A stretch of 64,000 nucleotides of DNA, taken from Scytalidium lignicola. Lineage: Eukaryota; Ascomycota; Leotiomycetes. The stretch spans positions 62,001 to 126,000 of the forward strand of contig NCSJ02000060.1 in the NCBI GenBank assembly GCA_002812745.2, written 5' to 3'. The notes below the pieces were generated by a model. That model saw only the letters and a program-made list of their open reading frames with translations, made no database searches and was not told where the DNA came from. Below, piece after piece: positions 11,821-21,435 of this stretch; position 1 is the first letter of the stretch, and each line of letters begins with the position of its first letter. The position numbers and the translations under genes are program-made.

Positions 11821-11922
11821 GACCCAGACGGGACTCGAACCCGCAATCTTTGCCAGACAGAATATGGAACCCGAAGAGGAACCGAGCCGGAAAGCAACGC
11901 CTTACCATTAGGCCACCAGGCC
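11821..11922 (-). tRNA. tRNA-Arg (anticodon CCG) with 31-nt intron
   Basis: The minus strand folds as a full cloverleaf. The acceptor GGCCTGG pairs with CTGGGTC (three G-U pairs). The D arm is GCCT/AGGC. The anticodon stem TTGCT/GGCAA holds a loop TTCCGG..T that places CCG at positions 34-36. The T arm is GCGGG-TTCGAGT-CCCGT. An intron (11856-11886) interrupts between positions 37 and 38, the canonical site, and contains a CGG triplet able to pair with the anticodon. The gene reads CGG arginine codons. CCA is not encoded, as expected for a nuclear tRNA. It marks the edge of the decayed island. Confidence 0.93.
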
Positions 11923-12433
11923 ACAACATTTAGAACTTCTTTAATTAAATTTATGCATTGAACTACTCAACACTCGACAACGGTAGAAGCTATAATTGAA
12001 TATCTCTATAAGAGGCTTCGGTATGTATTCTCTGTCTGTCTCGTCACAACACCTTTGGAAAATCTACCAACGGCAACTGAATCCTTCGCTATTAAAAAAT
12101 TCCGTAAGTTAGGAGATCTCTAATAATATTCAATTAAAAAGCGAATTGCTGGTAATATACGCGCTTAATGATCGGTTTTATGGGCTTCCAATGAATGCCT
12201 AGGAGTGAAGTGGGATTTGTATGATTCACTTTGATTAAAACCATGATAGATGATATTAAGTATAAAGAAAAATTAGGTTCTTATTCAATTGACGACTACT
12301 TGAGTAGTTAAAGGGAAAGGACTCATGTCAAGAGTGAATGCAGTTTCGCTTGACCACAAAATATCCAAAGTATTTCACTAACGGCACTTCTACACTTGTT
12401 ACAAGCTCGCTATTCACTTTCCCATCCTTTGTC

Positions 12434-12441
12434 TATAAAAA
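12434..12441 (+). promoter_or_regulatory. TATA-box-like element before a small ORF
   Basis: TATAAAAA lies 67 nt upstream of the ATG at 12508 and is followed by a CT-rich, A-rich leader, the usual layout of a strong fungal promoter. Confidence 0.4.
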
Positions 12442-12507
12442 CCCCAATGCTTTCATTGTTGAACAACTTTCCTTCTCTACAAACATAAATACATCGAGTC
12501 TCCATTA

Positions 12508-12787
12508 ATGGTCGATGAAGATCCTCAAGTAATAATATACATAATTCATGGAAGCTTCGATGCCCAAGGCTTTCACGAGGGTACGTTTTCCGTAATAAAG
12601 CGGGAGCAGGAGCGCTGTACTCGGAATCCTGCTCGACAAAAGATGAGCAGATCATCAACGTGATGATTGTATATATATTTTTAATGGCACTCAGTATGCC
12701 ATTTATGCTGAACTAGGAGTGGACGATGCAGACCGACTTCATCGTCTGTGGACTAATGTCCAAGGCTTCTTGTGCTCCGGCACATGA
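12508..12787 (+). CDS. possible small two-exon gene (47 aa), speculative
   Basis: The ATG at 12508 follows a TATA-like box and a CT-rich leader. The first frame, MVDEDPQVIIYIIHGSFDAQ, runs to a GTACGT donor at 12581. Splicing to the CTAG at 12713-12716 would give exons 12508..12580 and 12717..12787 and end LWTNVQGFLCSGT. The acceptor has no well-placed branch site, and the ORF is also open unspliced to about 12652. I do not recognise the product. It may be a remnant like its neighbours. Confidence 0.2.
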
Positions 12788-12918
12788 GATGGATACAGCA
12801 ATATGCTACCTTGGCAGATAACCAGGGCATATCGGTAAGTACAAAGACTCAAGAGACCCATCCTAACTCCTAGACATGATCACTAACGTATTAGGAATCC
12901 TTTTCCTTTAGCTACTCA

Positions 12919-12948
12919 AGCTAAACAAGCTAAACTTCTTGTTTAGCT
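12919..12948. repeat. perfect inverted repeat (11-bp arms, 8-nt loop)
   Basis: AGCTAAACAAG (12919-12929) and CTTGTTTAGCT (12938-12948) are exact reverse complements. This could be a transposon-end relic or a cruciform-forming site. Confidence 0.6.
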
Positions 12949-13015
12949 GAACGCTCGATCTCCTATTTCTTACTTCCTACACAACTACTTTTGACCCACT
13001 AGCAGCATTTACAAA

Positions 13016-13527
13016 ATGCCTAGTAGTAGTAAATGCGAGGTTTTAGCAGCCAAAGTTAAAAAGGTTCCCCCCAAGAGAAGATTTTCGCCAAATCCGTTTT
13101 CAAGTCACTTTTATCACACTCTGAAACGACACACGATGATGATCTCGTTAGAATCCTAGAACAGTGGCTCCTAGAAATTAAAACTTCTCAAAGCATTAAA
13201 AAGGTATGAATTTTATATTATTACCTTGGACTGTTATTTCTTTATAAATAAAACAACTAACTCTTAAAATTTAAAAGTAAATACAGTTAACATGACAAAA
13301 GCTGAAGTTGCAGAAGTATTCAACTTTACAATTGACAAGAAAACGTTATGAGCATTATCTGAAGATAAAATGGTAGAAGTCTTTTCAAGATTAAGTATGT
13401 CTAACAACTCATTACTTGCACTTCCATATTTTAATACTAATACTTGCTGGCAGGCCGAAACTTAAAGGATTTAGAAGACACCCTTTATGATGATGCGTCT
13501 GAAGCCACGTGTAGGATCGCAATGTGA
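13016..13527 (+). pseudogene. broken multi-exon gene of unknown family
   Basis: Three coding-looking blocks separated by two AT-rich introns. Block 1 (13016..13203) starts MPSSSKCEVLAAKVKKVPP. After a run of six C at 13067-13072 the sensible frame shifts by one base and continues IFAKSVFKSLLSHSETTHDD, then LVRILEQWLLEIKTSQSIKK, ending at a GTATGA donor. Block 2 (about 13278-13395) reads MTKAEVAEVFNFTIDKKTL, then an in-frame TGA, then ALSEDKMVEVFSRL. Block 3 (from 13455) reads RNLKDLEDTLYDDASEATCR and ends with TGA at 13525. Exon phases do not all agree, as expected of decay. The C6 frameshift could alternatively be a homopolymer miscall, but the internal TGA would remain. The family is unknown. 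Confidence 0.5.
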
Positions 13528-13625
13528 AATACCCTTGGACACTTGAACATCTGACTCCTGGACGTGATTACTGACGTATTTAAATAGGCGCACCATGTGT
13601 TGGATAGGACGGGGATGAGGTTTAG

Positions 13626-13982
13626 GTCACTTTCGCGGAGTTCGACAGAAACTGTTTGCAGTATTTGCGCGGAGAGGCTCGGGAGGAGGAAGAAGCTGGT
13701 GATCGACTATGAATCTGTCTAGAGCTACCCCTTCCAGATCCTATTCTGCATCAAGTCCAGGATGAGAATGCAGAGACTCTAGAGCAGGAGGAGGATGCGG
13801 AGACTCTAGAGTTAGTGTCTGTCGCACCCCCATTGACACTGAATCCTGAAGGAGAACCAGACTCAGATATAGAAGACCAGGTCCGGTCATTCCTGGTCAT
13901 GCGCGAGTATGGCCGTTGGAATGTCCGAGTCGACGAGGATATGAGGCACCTAGGTGCGCTCATCTACGCTATTGCCACTTGA
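13626..13982 (+). pseudogene. interrupted acidic ORF, remnant of unknown gene
   Basis: A single frame between the TAG at 13623 and the TGA at 13980 is open except for one TGA at 13710. It encodes FDRNCLQYLRGEAREEEEAG before the stop and LELPLPDPILHQ, then an acidic tract and VMREYGRWNVRVDEDMRHLG after it. An internal near-duplicate of about 30 nt (AGACTCTAGAG units at 13770-13811) is visible. No start codon is evident. It is probably one coding region inactivated by a point mutation. Confidence 0.4.
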
Positions 13983-14051
13983 TAGACAACGTGAAATACC
14001 CTTACATTGGACTGGACACACTTGAACCTCAAGCCTACCGATTTTGAGACA

Positions 14052-14357
14052 TGGATGGAGGCCATGTTCAAGACCACGAAGCCAGGCTCAGGAAGAACAC
14101 AGGAAGAGAGGGAAACCCGAGCTCAACATCCACCACGGGCGATTATAGACCACGACGGTCGTGTAACTTTAGTACACGAAAGACTGATGGTGGAAGGAAA
14201 TATCCGTCTATCTTTTAAGTTGTTTTTTCGAGAGAAAGCCACGACCTGGGACAGCAGAAAAAGATATTATCATTTCTGCACGCGATATAGGGGGTATAGC
14301 AAGGGTTGTACCCTTTCTGCTATAACAAAAAGATCGAAGAATGGCAGCCCTACATAG
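14052..14357 (+). pseudogene. orphan ORF fragment in decayed island
   Basis: An open frame of about 100 residues (MEAMFKTTKPGSGRTQEERE..., then MVEGNIRLSFKLFFREKATT) without known domain or upstream exon. It follows a repeated GTGAAATACCCTT block also found at 13524. Most likely a fragment of a decayed gene. Confidence 0.25.
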
Positions 14358-14776
14358 TGATGCTTGGGAGGTGGAAAGTGATGATATTTATAATGATGTC
14401 GAAATGGAACAGAGATAGCATCCCTGTAGAGAGCTGTTAGATTATTGACGGATGAGAATGATTGAATGAAATTCGATAAAGATTGGTTACTCTTTAAATG
14501 CCTTGTTTATTACTATAAGCCTTTAACTAAGGATTAATACTTGTGCACCCTTACATATATCAGAGCGGCTACCTCAGTTTGTGGTAAGTTGAGGTGCTTG
14601 TTGAGGTCGAGCTGGCCCGAGAAAATAGGCCGTGAAGATTTATCCATTTCATTTCTCATCCGAACCTCGCAGAATCCAGTCTAAATATAAAATATAGACC
14701 CCTGAAATTGCTAGAAGCAAGATGACATTGATTCAGTTACAATTTTACATGTAGTTCAATCAACCAAATGGATAAC

Positions 14777-15881
14777 CTATAGCTTGCTAGTCGTCTTAGA
14801 AACCGGCTTCATCAAAGCCCTACCATTGCTCAAACAAACCTTCCCACCCTCCACTGACGTCTGGAATCTAATCTCCTCCCAACCATCCTTGTCAACCTCC
14901 CCGGTCCTCCATATCTCAGTCACGAGTTTGTTGCCTGGCTTGACGGGAGAAGCGAATCGGGCTTGGTATTCCTTGATGTTCTTGGGATCACTGCCTCCAA
15001 TCTCCTTCAAGAGGCCGTGAGCAGTAAAGTTCCAGGTCGAGAGACCGTGCATGATAGTACCGCCGAAGCCCATGGCTTTTCCTGGTTCTGGGGTGGCATG
15101 AAGGGGGTTGTAGTCTCCATTAAGTCTATAATTGGGATTAGTTGAAAAACTCACAAGTTAACCAAACCCAATAGGTCCAGAAGAGATCTACCTGTAAAGA
15201 AGGGCGGATTCAGCCTTAGTTTGATGAGTAACGACAGCATCTGGCTTCTTCCCCTTTGGTGGTGGGAAGTTCTGTGTAGCAGGCCCCTTAGGACCGCCCC
15301 AGTTGCCCTGGCCTACGTAGAAGGCACTTCCTACAGCCCTAGCGTACACCTCTCCGGTAGCTTTGTCGACGATATCTTGCTGTGTTTCGATAACGGTACC
15401 TGCTTTGCCCTTGTCATATACACCAATGACCTTGCTGCGAAGCTCGAATGTCTTGCCGGCAGAGGTGGGTGGCAGGGGCTTGAGGAAAGTCATCTTACGT
15501 TGGCCATCGACCACACGGCGGGCGTCGAATTTGGGGATGCCGGGTATGGGAGTTTGGCCTTGTGAAGCGTAGAAGTCAATTACTTCTTGGGTGGTGTGTT
15601 TGAAGGCTGTTTAGCTGTTAGTTTTGAAGCTCCAATGCGGAAGGAGAATTTAGATTTACGGAGGAGCACGGGGTATGTTGGAAAGACTGCGAAATCTGGA
15701 TGCAGCTCCTGTAATTCGGCGGTTAGATAATTCAGTGCTTAATAGCAGCGAAAATACATACGTATAAGAAGTGTAGCTCATCTGCTGTGCAGCCAATGCT
15801 GTTTGCGAAGAGGAGGACATCTCTCTTCAACCATGAAACCTCTTGACGGGGATACTCGAAACCTGCGCCTGCTCCGCTCAT
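14777..15881 (-). CDS. MaoC-type peroxisomal dehydratase (enoyl-CoA hydratase 2 family)
   Basis: Four exons on the minus strand (15881..15762, 15708..15660, 15606..15192, 15125..14777) give 310 aa with consistent phases. The protein resembles the hydratase-2 half of the peroxisomal multifunctional enzyme. An N-terminal hotdog carries FANSIGCTADELHFLYELHP, as in eukaryotic hydratase 2. The C-terminal MaoC hotdog has the catalytic signature YRLNGDYNPLHATPEPGKAM (Asp/His of the hydratase-2 motif) followed by GFGGTIMHGLSTWN. The protein ends SKL, a canonical PTS1, so peroxisomal location is very likely. The expected reaction is hydration of trans-2-enoyl-CoA to 3R-hydroxyacyl-CoA in beta-oxidation, although related fungal proteins also act in secondary metabolism. 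Confidence 0.92.
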
Positions 15882-16661
15882 TTTTGTATTTTTTAGCAAT
15901 TGTAATTAAGACTCTGCTATTTATTTATTGAATGATAAGAAAGGACGTTTGGGAAGTGAGAAGTGTATCTTGAGAGCAGTTTGAGGTCGTATTATTGAGC
16001 ATCAGGTTGCCGCACTCATTCGGTTATAGCTATGTGNCTCGGCATTACGAGGTGGGCGGACTGATTAATTACCCCAGGATTTCCAAGCCCCGCTAACTTA
16101 GTAGGAACAATGATTCGAGCTCACCATTCCTCGGACAAGACCTTGAAATATACCTCAGAATACTGCTTTGGCCTCCAAAGTCATGTTACCCAATACTTTG
16201 ACCCTAACTTGTTGGATTTATTTTGAAACATTTCTCTCCTTCGGCAGTGACTTCTTCAACTGAGTCACCGCCGTTCCAGGCCATGCATATTGCCACCGGC
16301 GAGCTACTTTTGGATGATCTTGAAAATTTGCAGGTAGTACTGTAGAGGGTTCATAACCCAATTAGAACCCTGGGAAAGCGATGAAAAGTAATAATACGTG
16401 ATATAGAAGTGAGATTATGCAATCCTACATTTTTATCACATAAACTCTTGCAACCGCTGATTTCTCCTTGTGCTAACTCGTGGAGATTACATGTACTCTT
16501 ATTAAAAGCCATCTACAACTGTACTACCAGTGTACCCTCCCACGCCTCCTCCATTTCGCCATAGAATACGAGAACTGGTGCATTATTTCACTGCGATCGT
16601 CCCAAGTCCGTCCTCATACCAATTCGGGGGCTCTATACTAGTTCGCTCTGAGCACTACCCA
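15882..16661. other. intergenic: divergent promoter (dehydratase / MFS)
   Basis: A 780-nt divergent spacer with an N at 16037. Nothing else can be named. Confidence 0.55.
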
Positions 16662-18456
16662 ATGACTATGGATATCACCAAGACCTCCGACTCCGAGCCT
16701 CCTATAATAGTAGAAGCTAGACTCTCCGCAGAGCTTCCCGCCACGACGGTTCCTCCTAGCGACAAAGACACCCCTGTTGCACCGCTTGACGTAGAAGTAG
16801 AAGAAAGCCCTATTAAGGCTCGCACACAGCTGCGTCTATACGCCATCTTAGCGGCGCTCTATGTAGCTTACCCCCGCCGAGTCTTCAGCGAAAACTACTT
16901 ATAAGTTAGCTAATAATATTTTGCAGCTTGCCCTTTTCATATCTGCCCTCGACCAAACCATTATCGCACAATCGATTCCTACAATATCCAAGGATTTGCA
17001 CTCTGCTTCAGGCTATGTTTGGGTTAGCAGCGCTTACTTGCTGGCCAATGCGGCTACGGGCCCAATCTGGGCGAAATGCAGTGACATTTGGGGCCGCAAG
17101 CCTATCCTTCTTACCGCAATCGCTTTATTTACAGCGGCTAGCATCATTGCAGCTTTAAGCACTAATATGCCAATGCTGATTGCTGGGCGAGCGCTGCAAG
17201 GCGCAGCTAGTGGTGGCTTGATGCAATTGGTCATCATCATCATCTCAGATCTGTTTAGCATACGTGAACGATCGTTATATCTAGGCTTCTGTGGGTTTGT
17301 GTGGGCTCTGGCTGGATCCTCTGGGCCGTTAATCGGAGGAACTCTTACAGAGTTCGTGACTTGGCACTGGTGCTTCTGGATCAATGTCCCTATATGCGGG
17401 ATCACGTTTGGCTTATTACTTTTTCTCTTGGACGTACATAACCCACGTACAAAGCTAAGTGACGGCCTTAAGGCGATTGACTGGTTTGGGATCCTCTCTT
17501 TCTTAGGGATAATTCTTTTACTCTTGCTTGGATTGGATTTCGGCGGGACAATATTTCCTTGGAATAGCTCAAAAGTTATTTGTCTGATTATATTCGGGAT
17601 AATGATGATTGGTGTCTTTCTTTTCAACGAGCAACGCTTTGCTAAATACCCCTTGATTCCATTGGCAGTGTTTAAGAGCTGGTCTAACCGAGCAACTTTT
17701 TTGGTCATCTTTTTGCATAGCATGGTTTTGATAGGCATAGCATTTTATATGCCGCTATATTTCCAAAGCGTACAGCAAGCCTCACCTATTCGAAGCGGCA
17801 TTTTACTATTACCACTAATAGTACCACAAGCTCTCGGTGAAATTGCAGTCGGCTTCATAATCCGTCACACGGGCCACTACAGAGAGTTTATATGGGCTGG
17901 TGTTTTGCTAATGACGCTAGGAACAGGGCTATATATAAGCTTTGGACTTGATACGTCCGTTCCGACGATCGTCGGATTAGAAATCATTGGTGCACTTGGC
18001 CCTTCTCTCCTTTTTCAAGCGCCTATGGTTGCTATCCAGAATACTGTTACACAAAAGGAAACTTCGACAGCCACGGCTTCCTTGATATTCCTTCGCAGCG
18101 TTGGTATGTCACTGTCTGTTATACTCGGCGGCGTAGTATTCCAAAACAGTATGGATACTTGGCAATCGTCCTTTGCTGCTGCTGGCCTTAGCGGATCAGT
18201 CCTCGAGGCCTTGTCAGGTAGCCAGGTCGTGGCAAATATAAACATCACGCATTTAATCAAAGACACTTCGCAGCGTCATGTGGTTCTCGAGGCTTTCGCG
18301 TGGAGTGTGAGGAATATATTCATAATGTATACGTGCTTTGCGGCTACTGCCGTAGTAGCCAGTCTATTTATCGAGCACCGAAAATTGAACACGGAGCATA
18401 CGGAGACGAAGACGGGAATACAGCAGTTAACAAAGGCAGAAAATGCTAAAGAGTGA
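16662..18456 (+). CDS. MFS transporter, DHA2 family (14 TM drug:H+ antiporter)
   Basis: Exons 16662..16862 and 16927..18456 (64-nt intron, phase 0) give 576 aa. I chose the ATG at 16662 because the frame upstream has no earlier ATG. A hydrophilic N-terminal tail of about 55 residues precedes the first helix, where the intron lies (RLYAILAALY|LALFISALDQTI). Motif D1-like LDQTIIAQSIPTISKDL, motif A CSDIWGRKPIL, motif B LIAGRALQGAASGG and the antiporter motif C region GSSGPLIGGTL are present, and I count about 14 hydrophobic segments. This pattern fits DHA2 exporters of toxins, drugs or self-made metabolites. The substrate is unknown, and no biosynthetic genes adjoin it. Confidence 0.9.
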
Positions 18457-18988
18457 TTGGAAGGAAACTTGGATAATTCAGATAGCTCTAATTAGGTCAA
18501 GAACACTAATATAATCATAGCTTGTGTGAGGGGACGCATTCGCGAGCTATCAAACTTCCCCCTATTTCTGGTGACGCATTATTCTCAGGTCATCCTATAC
18601 TTCCCTCAAGGACACCGACTCCACCAAGCGTTTCAATTTAATCTCTCTTTACACTTCCGCCAAGTCGTAGGTCGCACCTAAAGGAAGCTGTAGAGAACGA
18701 AGGTCCTGCTACTAGATGACCACGAGCCATCCTGTTCTTCTTTTCCGGTTTGCTTCTGCTTGCTTCTGCTAGCGAGATTTAGTCGGACTCAGCCTGCAAT
18801 CTTTCGACCCGACTAGCCCCCGAAAGATAGCTCTCAATATCTCGCAACCTACCCAAAGCGATCAATGCAGGAGTCTCGGGCAATTCAGCTAGGCAGTTCT
18901 CGTGTTTCGGCTTACTGTGGTTGGTGATCAAACTCGCCTTTGACCCGGCAGCATCGCTGATATTGGGTCAGACGATATATTTGGTAGG
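18457..18988. other. intergenic: convergent 3' flanks
   Basis: Between the MFS gene and a convergent minus-strand gene. No gene is seen. Confidence 0.55.
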
Positions 18989-19814
18989 TCATGATGCCTG
19001 GAGAGAGCCCCTCTCGTCAGTTGCCATGTCAATCAGATCTTCCTCCGTAGGCTGCTCTTCGTTTCGGACTCCAAGGCTGTCGGCTTCGACTGTTTCTTGA
19101 GGAGGGAACGGCAACGGTCTTTCCCCGTGAGACCTCGCTTCCAGTTCCTCGTTCTCTCTCAGCAGTTGTACCCTCCTTTCCACCAACCCCAGCAGAATTT
19201 GTTCCTCCTCGAGTATTTGTCTCCGAAGCATCTTCAACATAGTGATGTCGTTCCGGCGTCCCTGCGTGCAGCATCTCGCAACCAGAAGAATGAAATGCAG
19301 AACTCTGGCATTGCTCATTAGCGCAAGTCCTAAGTCCCAGATCAACCTCAACTTACGCAACCAAAAGCCCCAGGTTGATAGCCACAAGCTCCACGACCAA
19401 CAGCCTAAACATCTGAACATCGCATTTCTTGTAAACCTCCTCATTATCTCCCCACCCGTCGCACAGCCTCCGATCCCAAAGGGCCATAATCATATTCAAT
19501 ATCCCAAACGCAATGAGACATCCCCATATTCCAAAATCGTACACCATATTCAGGGGCCATATATCATTTTGCCTCCCCTTGAGCGCCAGACGCAGATTGT
19601 ACGTGCTCCACATTATATTGATCCTGAGGAAGAACAAGACACTCTGCATGCCCAGAAAATTCGTCTCATATCCCTCCCGCTGCATTCTTTTGGAGTACTC
19701 GTCGAATGGCGCGTTGAGGACGATGATGTATCCCCATACCCCGCATCCGAATCCACCGATCGAAGTGAGGAGGGAGAGGGCGTAGAAGACGCGTATATAG
19801 AAGTCATCTCGCAT
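18989..19814 (-). CDS. hypothetical four-TM membrane protein with C-terminal coiled coil
   Basis: Minus-strand exons 19814..19357 and 19304..18989 (52-nt intron with GTAAGT donor and CGCTAATG branch-like site) give 257 aa. Four hydrophobic segments are visible: VFYALSLLTSIGGFGCGVWG, MQSVLFFLRINIMW, YDFGIWGCLIAFGILNMIMA and LLVVELVAINLGLLVAVLHF, the last spanning the splice junction, which supports the model. A charged helix with heptad character (MLKMLRRQILEEEQILLGLV, then RRVQLLRENEELEARS) and an acidic tail follow. The layout resembles small fungal membrane proteins of MARVEL-like topology, but I cannot assign a family or function. Confidence 0.7.
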
Positions 19815-20316
19815 TTTCCGCGCGTCTGCGTCTAGACAGGGTGATATAGGGTGTGGTTTAGATTGGAGGTCCGGATAAGATGACGAAACACTGAAGGATT
19901 TTTAAAATATATATATAAATGTGTAAATTGCTCTAAAACCACCGATTCCAAAGTTATAACAGTGTAAATAAGCATTATCGCCTCGGGCACCAGAGGCTTT
20001 AAAAGCCTTTTTTTAGCGTGGCTGCCTTANGGGGATAGGGGGGGAAAGCTATTTTGGTGGGGGGGANTTAGGGCCAAGGTTTTCACCCCATGGGGTAAAA
20101 CCCGTTTTCGAGGTAAGATTTCACCCTACGGGATAAGATTTTTATACCATGGTATAAGATATCCCCCAGTTTTAACGTAGTTCCCGGACCAACCGGACAC
20201 CCTGACTAAATGCTTTCCTTTCTTCCACATTTGTACAAATTTCCTGAGCTCAAGTAAGTCAGAGTTTAAAACACAAAGTCCGTAGTAGGACCTTTCCTTC
20301 TGGTCCAAATACTATA
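19815..20316. other. intergenic: divergent promoter with palindrome cluster
   Basis: A 500-nt spacer between divergent genes, with G-rich Ns at 20030 and 20067 and the palindromes listed separately. Confidence 0.55.
20081..20160. promoter_or_regulatory. cluster of short palindromes
   Basis: CCCCATGGGG (20086-20095), CACCCTACGGG (20122-20132, imperfect) and ATACCATGGTAT (20144-20155) lie in 70 nt, each flanked by T-rich left and A-rich right sides and linked by repeated TAAGATTT. They sit about 160-230 nt before the NADAR gene start. Confidence 0.4.
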
Positions 20317-20995
20317 ATGGTAAATTCTGGTAAGGAAGAACAGAGCGGTCCCATATTCTTCTGGAAGCCACACGAATCAGAATATGGATTTCTCTCACAG
20401 TGGCATTCGAGTCCGTTTCAGGATGCTGATAAAAGCAAAACATATAGCTCAGCAGAACAGTAAGAAACATAACCATATGAAGGGAGTAATTAACTGAAGA
20501 GTAAAAAGATACATGATGTATCAAAAGGCTAGCCTGTTTGAAGATCATGAAATTGGCGCAAAGATTCTGAAGACGACCTCCCCAAAGGAGCAAAAGTCGC
20601 TTGGCCGCAAAGTCCGAAATTTTGATGACGATGTTTGGAAGAAAAATCGATCACGTATCGTGACTGAGGGCTCTTATTTCAAATTTATGTATAGCCTGTC
20701 AGAGGACGAAGGCCTGAAGGAGAGGCTTCTTGCAACAAGAGAGAGGGAGCTTATAGAAGCAAGTCCAATGGATAGGATCTGGGGTATTGGGTTTGGAGCG
20801 CAGAATGCTGAGAGTCAGAAACATAAATGGGGGTTGAATCTTTTAGGGATAGCCTTGATGGAGGCAAGGAAAAGGATTAGGGTGGAGGAAAGAGACAAGA
20901 AAGTTCTAGAAAAGCCAACAAAAGAATCGAAGAAAGGGTCCCACGATGCAGGAACCAATGATAAAGAACCGCAAGACCCGAGAGGAAGGAGATGA
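20317..20995 (+). CDS. NADAR-domain protein (YbiA-like, predicted ADP-ribose/NAD-linked N-glycosidase fold)
   Basis: Exons 20317..20459 and 20509..20995 (49-nt intron, phase 2) give 209 aa. The exon join recreates the family signature SSAEQYMMYQKASLFEDHE. The full NADAR/DUF1768 pattern is visible: N-terminal FFWKPHESEYGFLSQWHSSP; Glu47 in SSAEQ; TSPKEQKSLGRKVRNFDDDVW; LLATRERELIEASPMDRIWG; IGFGAQNAESQKHKWGLNLL ending GIALMEAR. After residue 170 a Lys/Glu-rich tail (about 39 aa) may be a nuclear signal. NADAR proteins include YbiA/RibX-type riboflavin-intermediate hydrolases and ADP-ribosyl glycohydrolases; the physiological substrate in fungi is uncertain. Phases are consistent and conserved residues are present, so it should be functional. 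Confidence 0.9.
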
Positions 20996-21435
20996 TCAAG
21001 TATCTTCAGCTACCAAATAAGGGCAGAGAGAAGTGACAGTACCAAGGGAACGCAGTGCTTCTCAAACGTTATGATCACTCAAATACGGAAATACTAAATG
21101 ATAAGACAAGTTATGTTCATTTTATGTGTGCTTGTATTCGCTAGAAACATTAGTCTAGTATCAAATAGCCGTATGTTGACTGCCTTTTTCAGCTGTCAAA
21201 CAACTGCCTCTATGCTAGTTTTTTTTCCAGTCTGTCTCTTGTCAACTTAGCTCAATGCAGTGACAACGTCAGTTTGCACCCTACTGCAGAAATCAATTCT
21301 CGCTGAGGATCTGCATAGCAAAAGATAACCTATCAAAGAGACACAAAGCAGGATATGAAACAAAGATGGTAGAAACAACGCTGAGTGACCATCAATTCTC
21401 TTGAAACCCCTTGCCAGCAGAATGGTATCACCCTT
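20996..21435. other. intergenic: convergent 3' flanks
   Basis: Between the NADAR gene and the 3' end of TFIIB. No gene is seen. Confidence 0.55.

Larger units (their letters stand above)
11923..14776. other. AT-rich decayed island with gene and repeat remnants
   Basis: About 2.9 kb without an intact convincing gene. It contains a promoter-like small ORF (12434-12787), a hairpin (12919-12948), a broken multi-exon gene (13016-13527), an interrupted acidic frame (13626-13982), an orphan frame (14052-14357) and short repeat pairs (12866-12892 with 13554-13580; 13524-13551 with 13991-14028). The rest, 11923-12433 and 14358-14776, is AT-rich and holds nothing I can name. Confidence 0.6.

Noticed and set aside
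16530..16661. N-terminal extension of the MFS transporter from a GTG codon
   Set aside because: Nuclear fungal genes rarely start at GTG, and the added segment has no transporter character.
14777..20995. Secondary-metabolite cluster (dehydratase, MFS exporter, membrane protein)
   Set aside because: No backbone synthase, regulator or tailoring set is present; the dehydratase looks peroxisomal.
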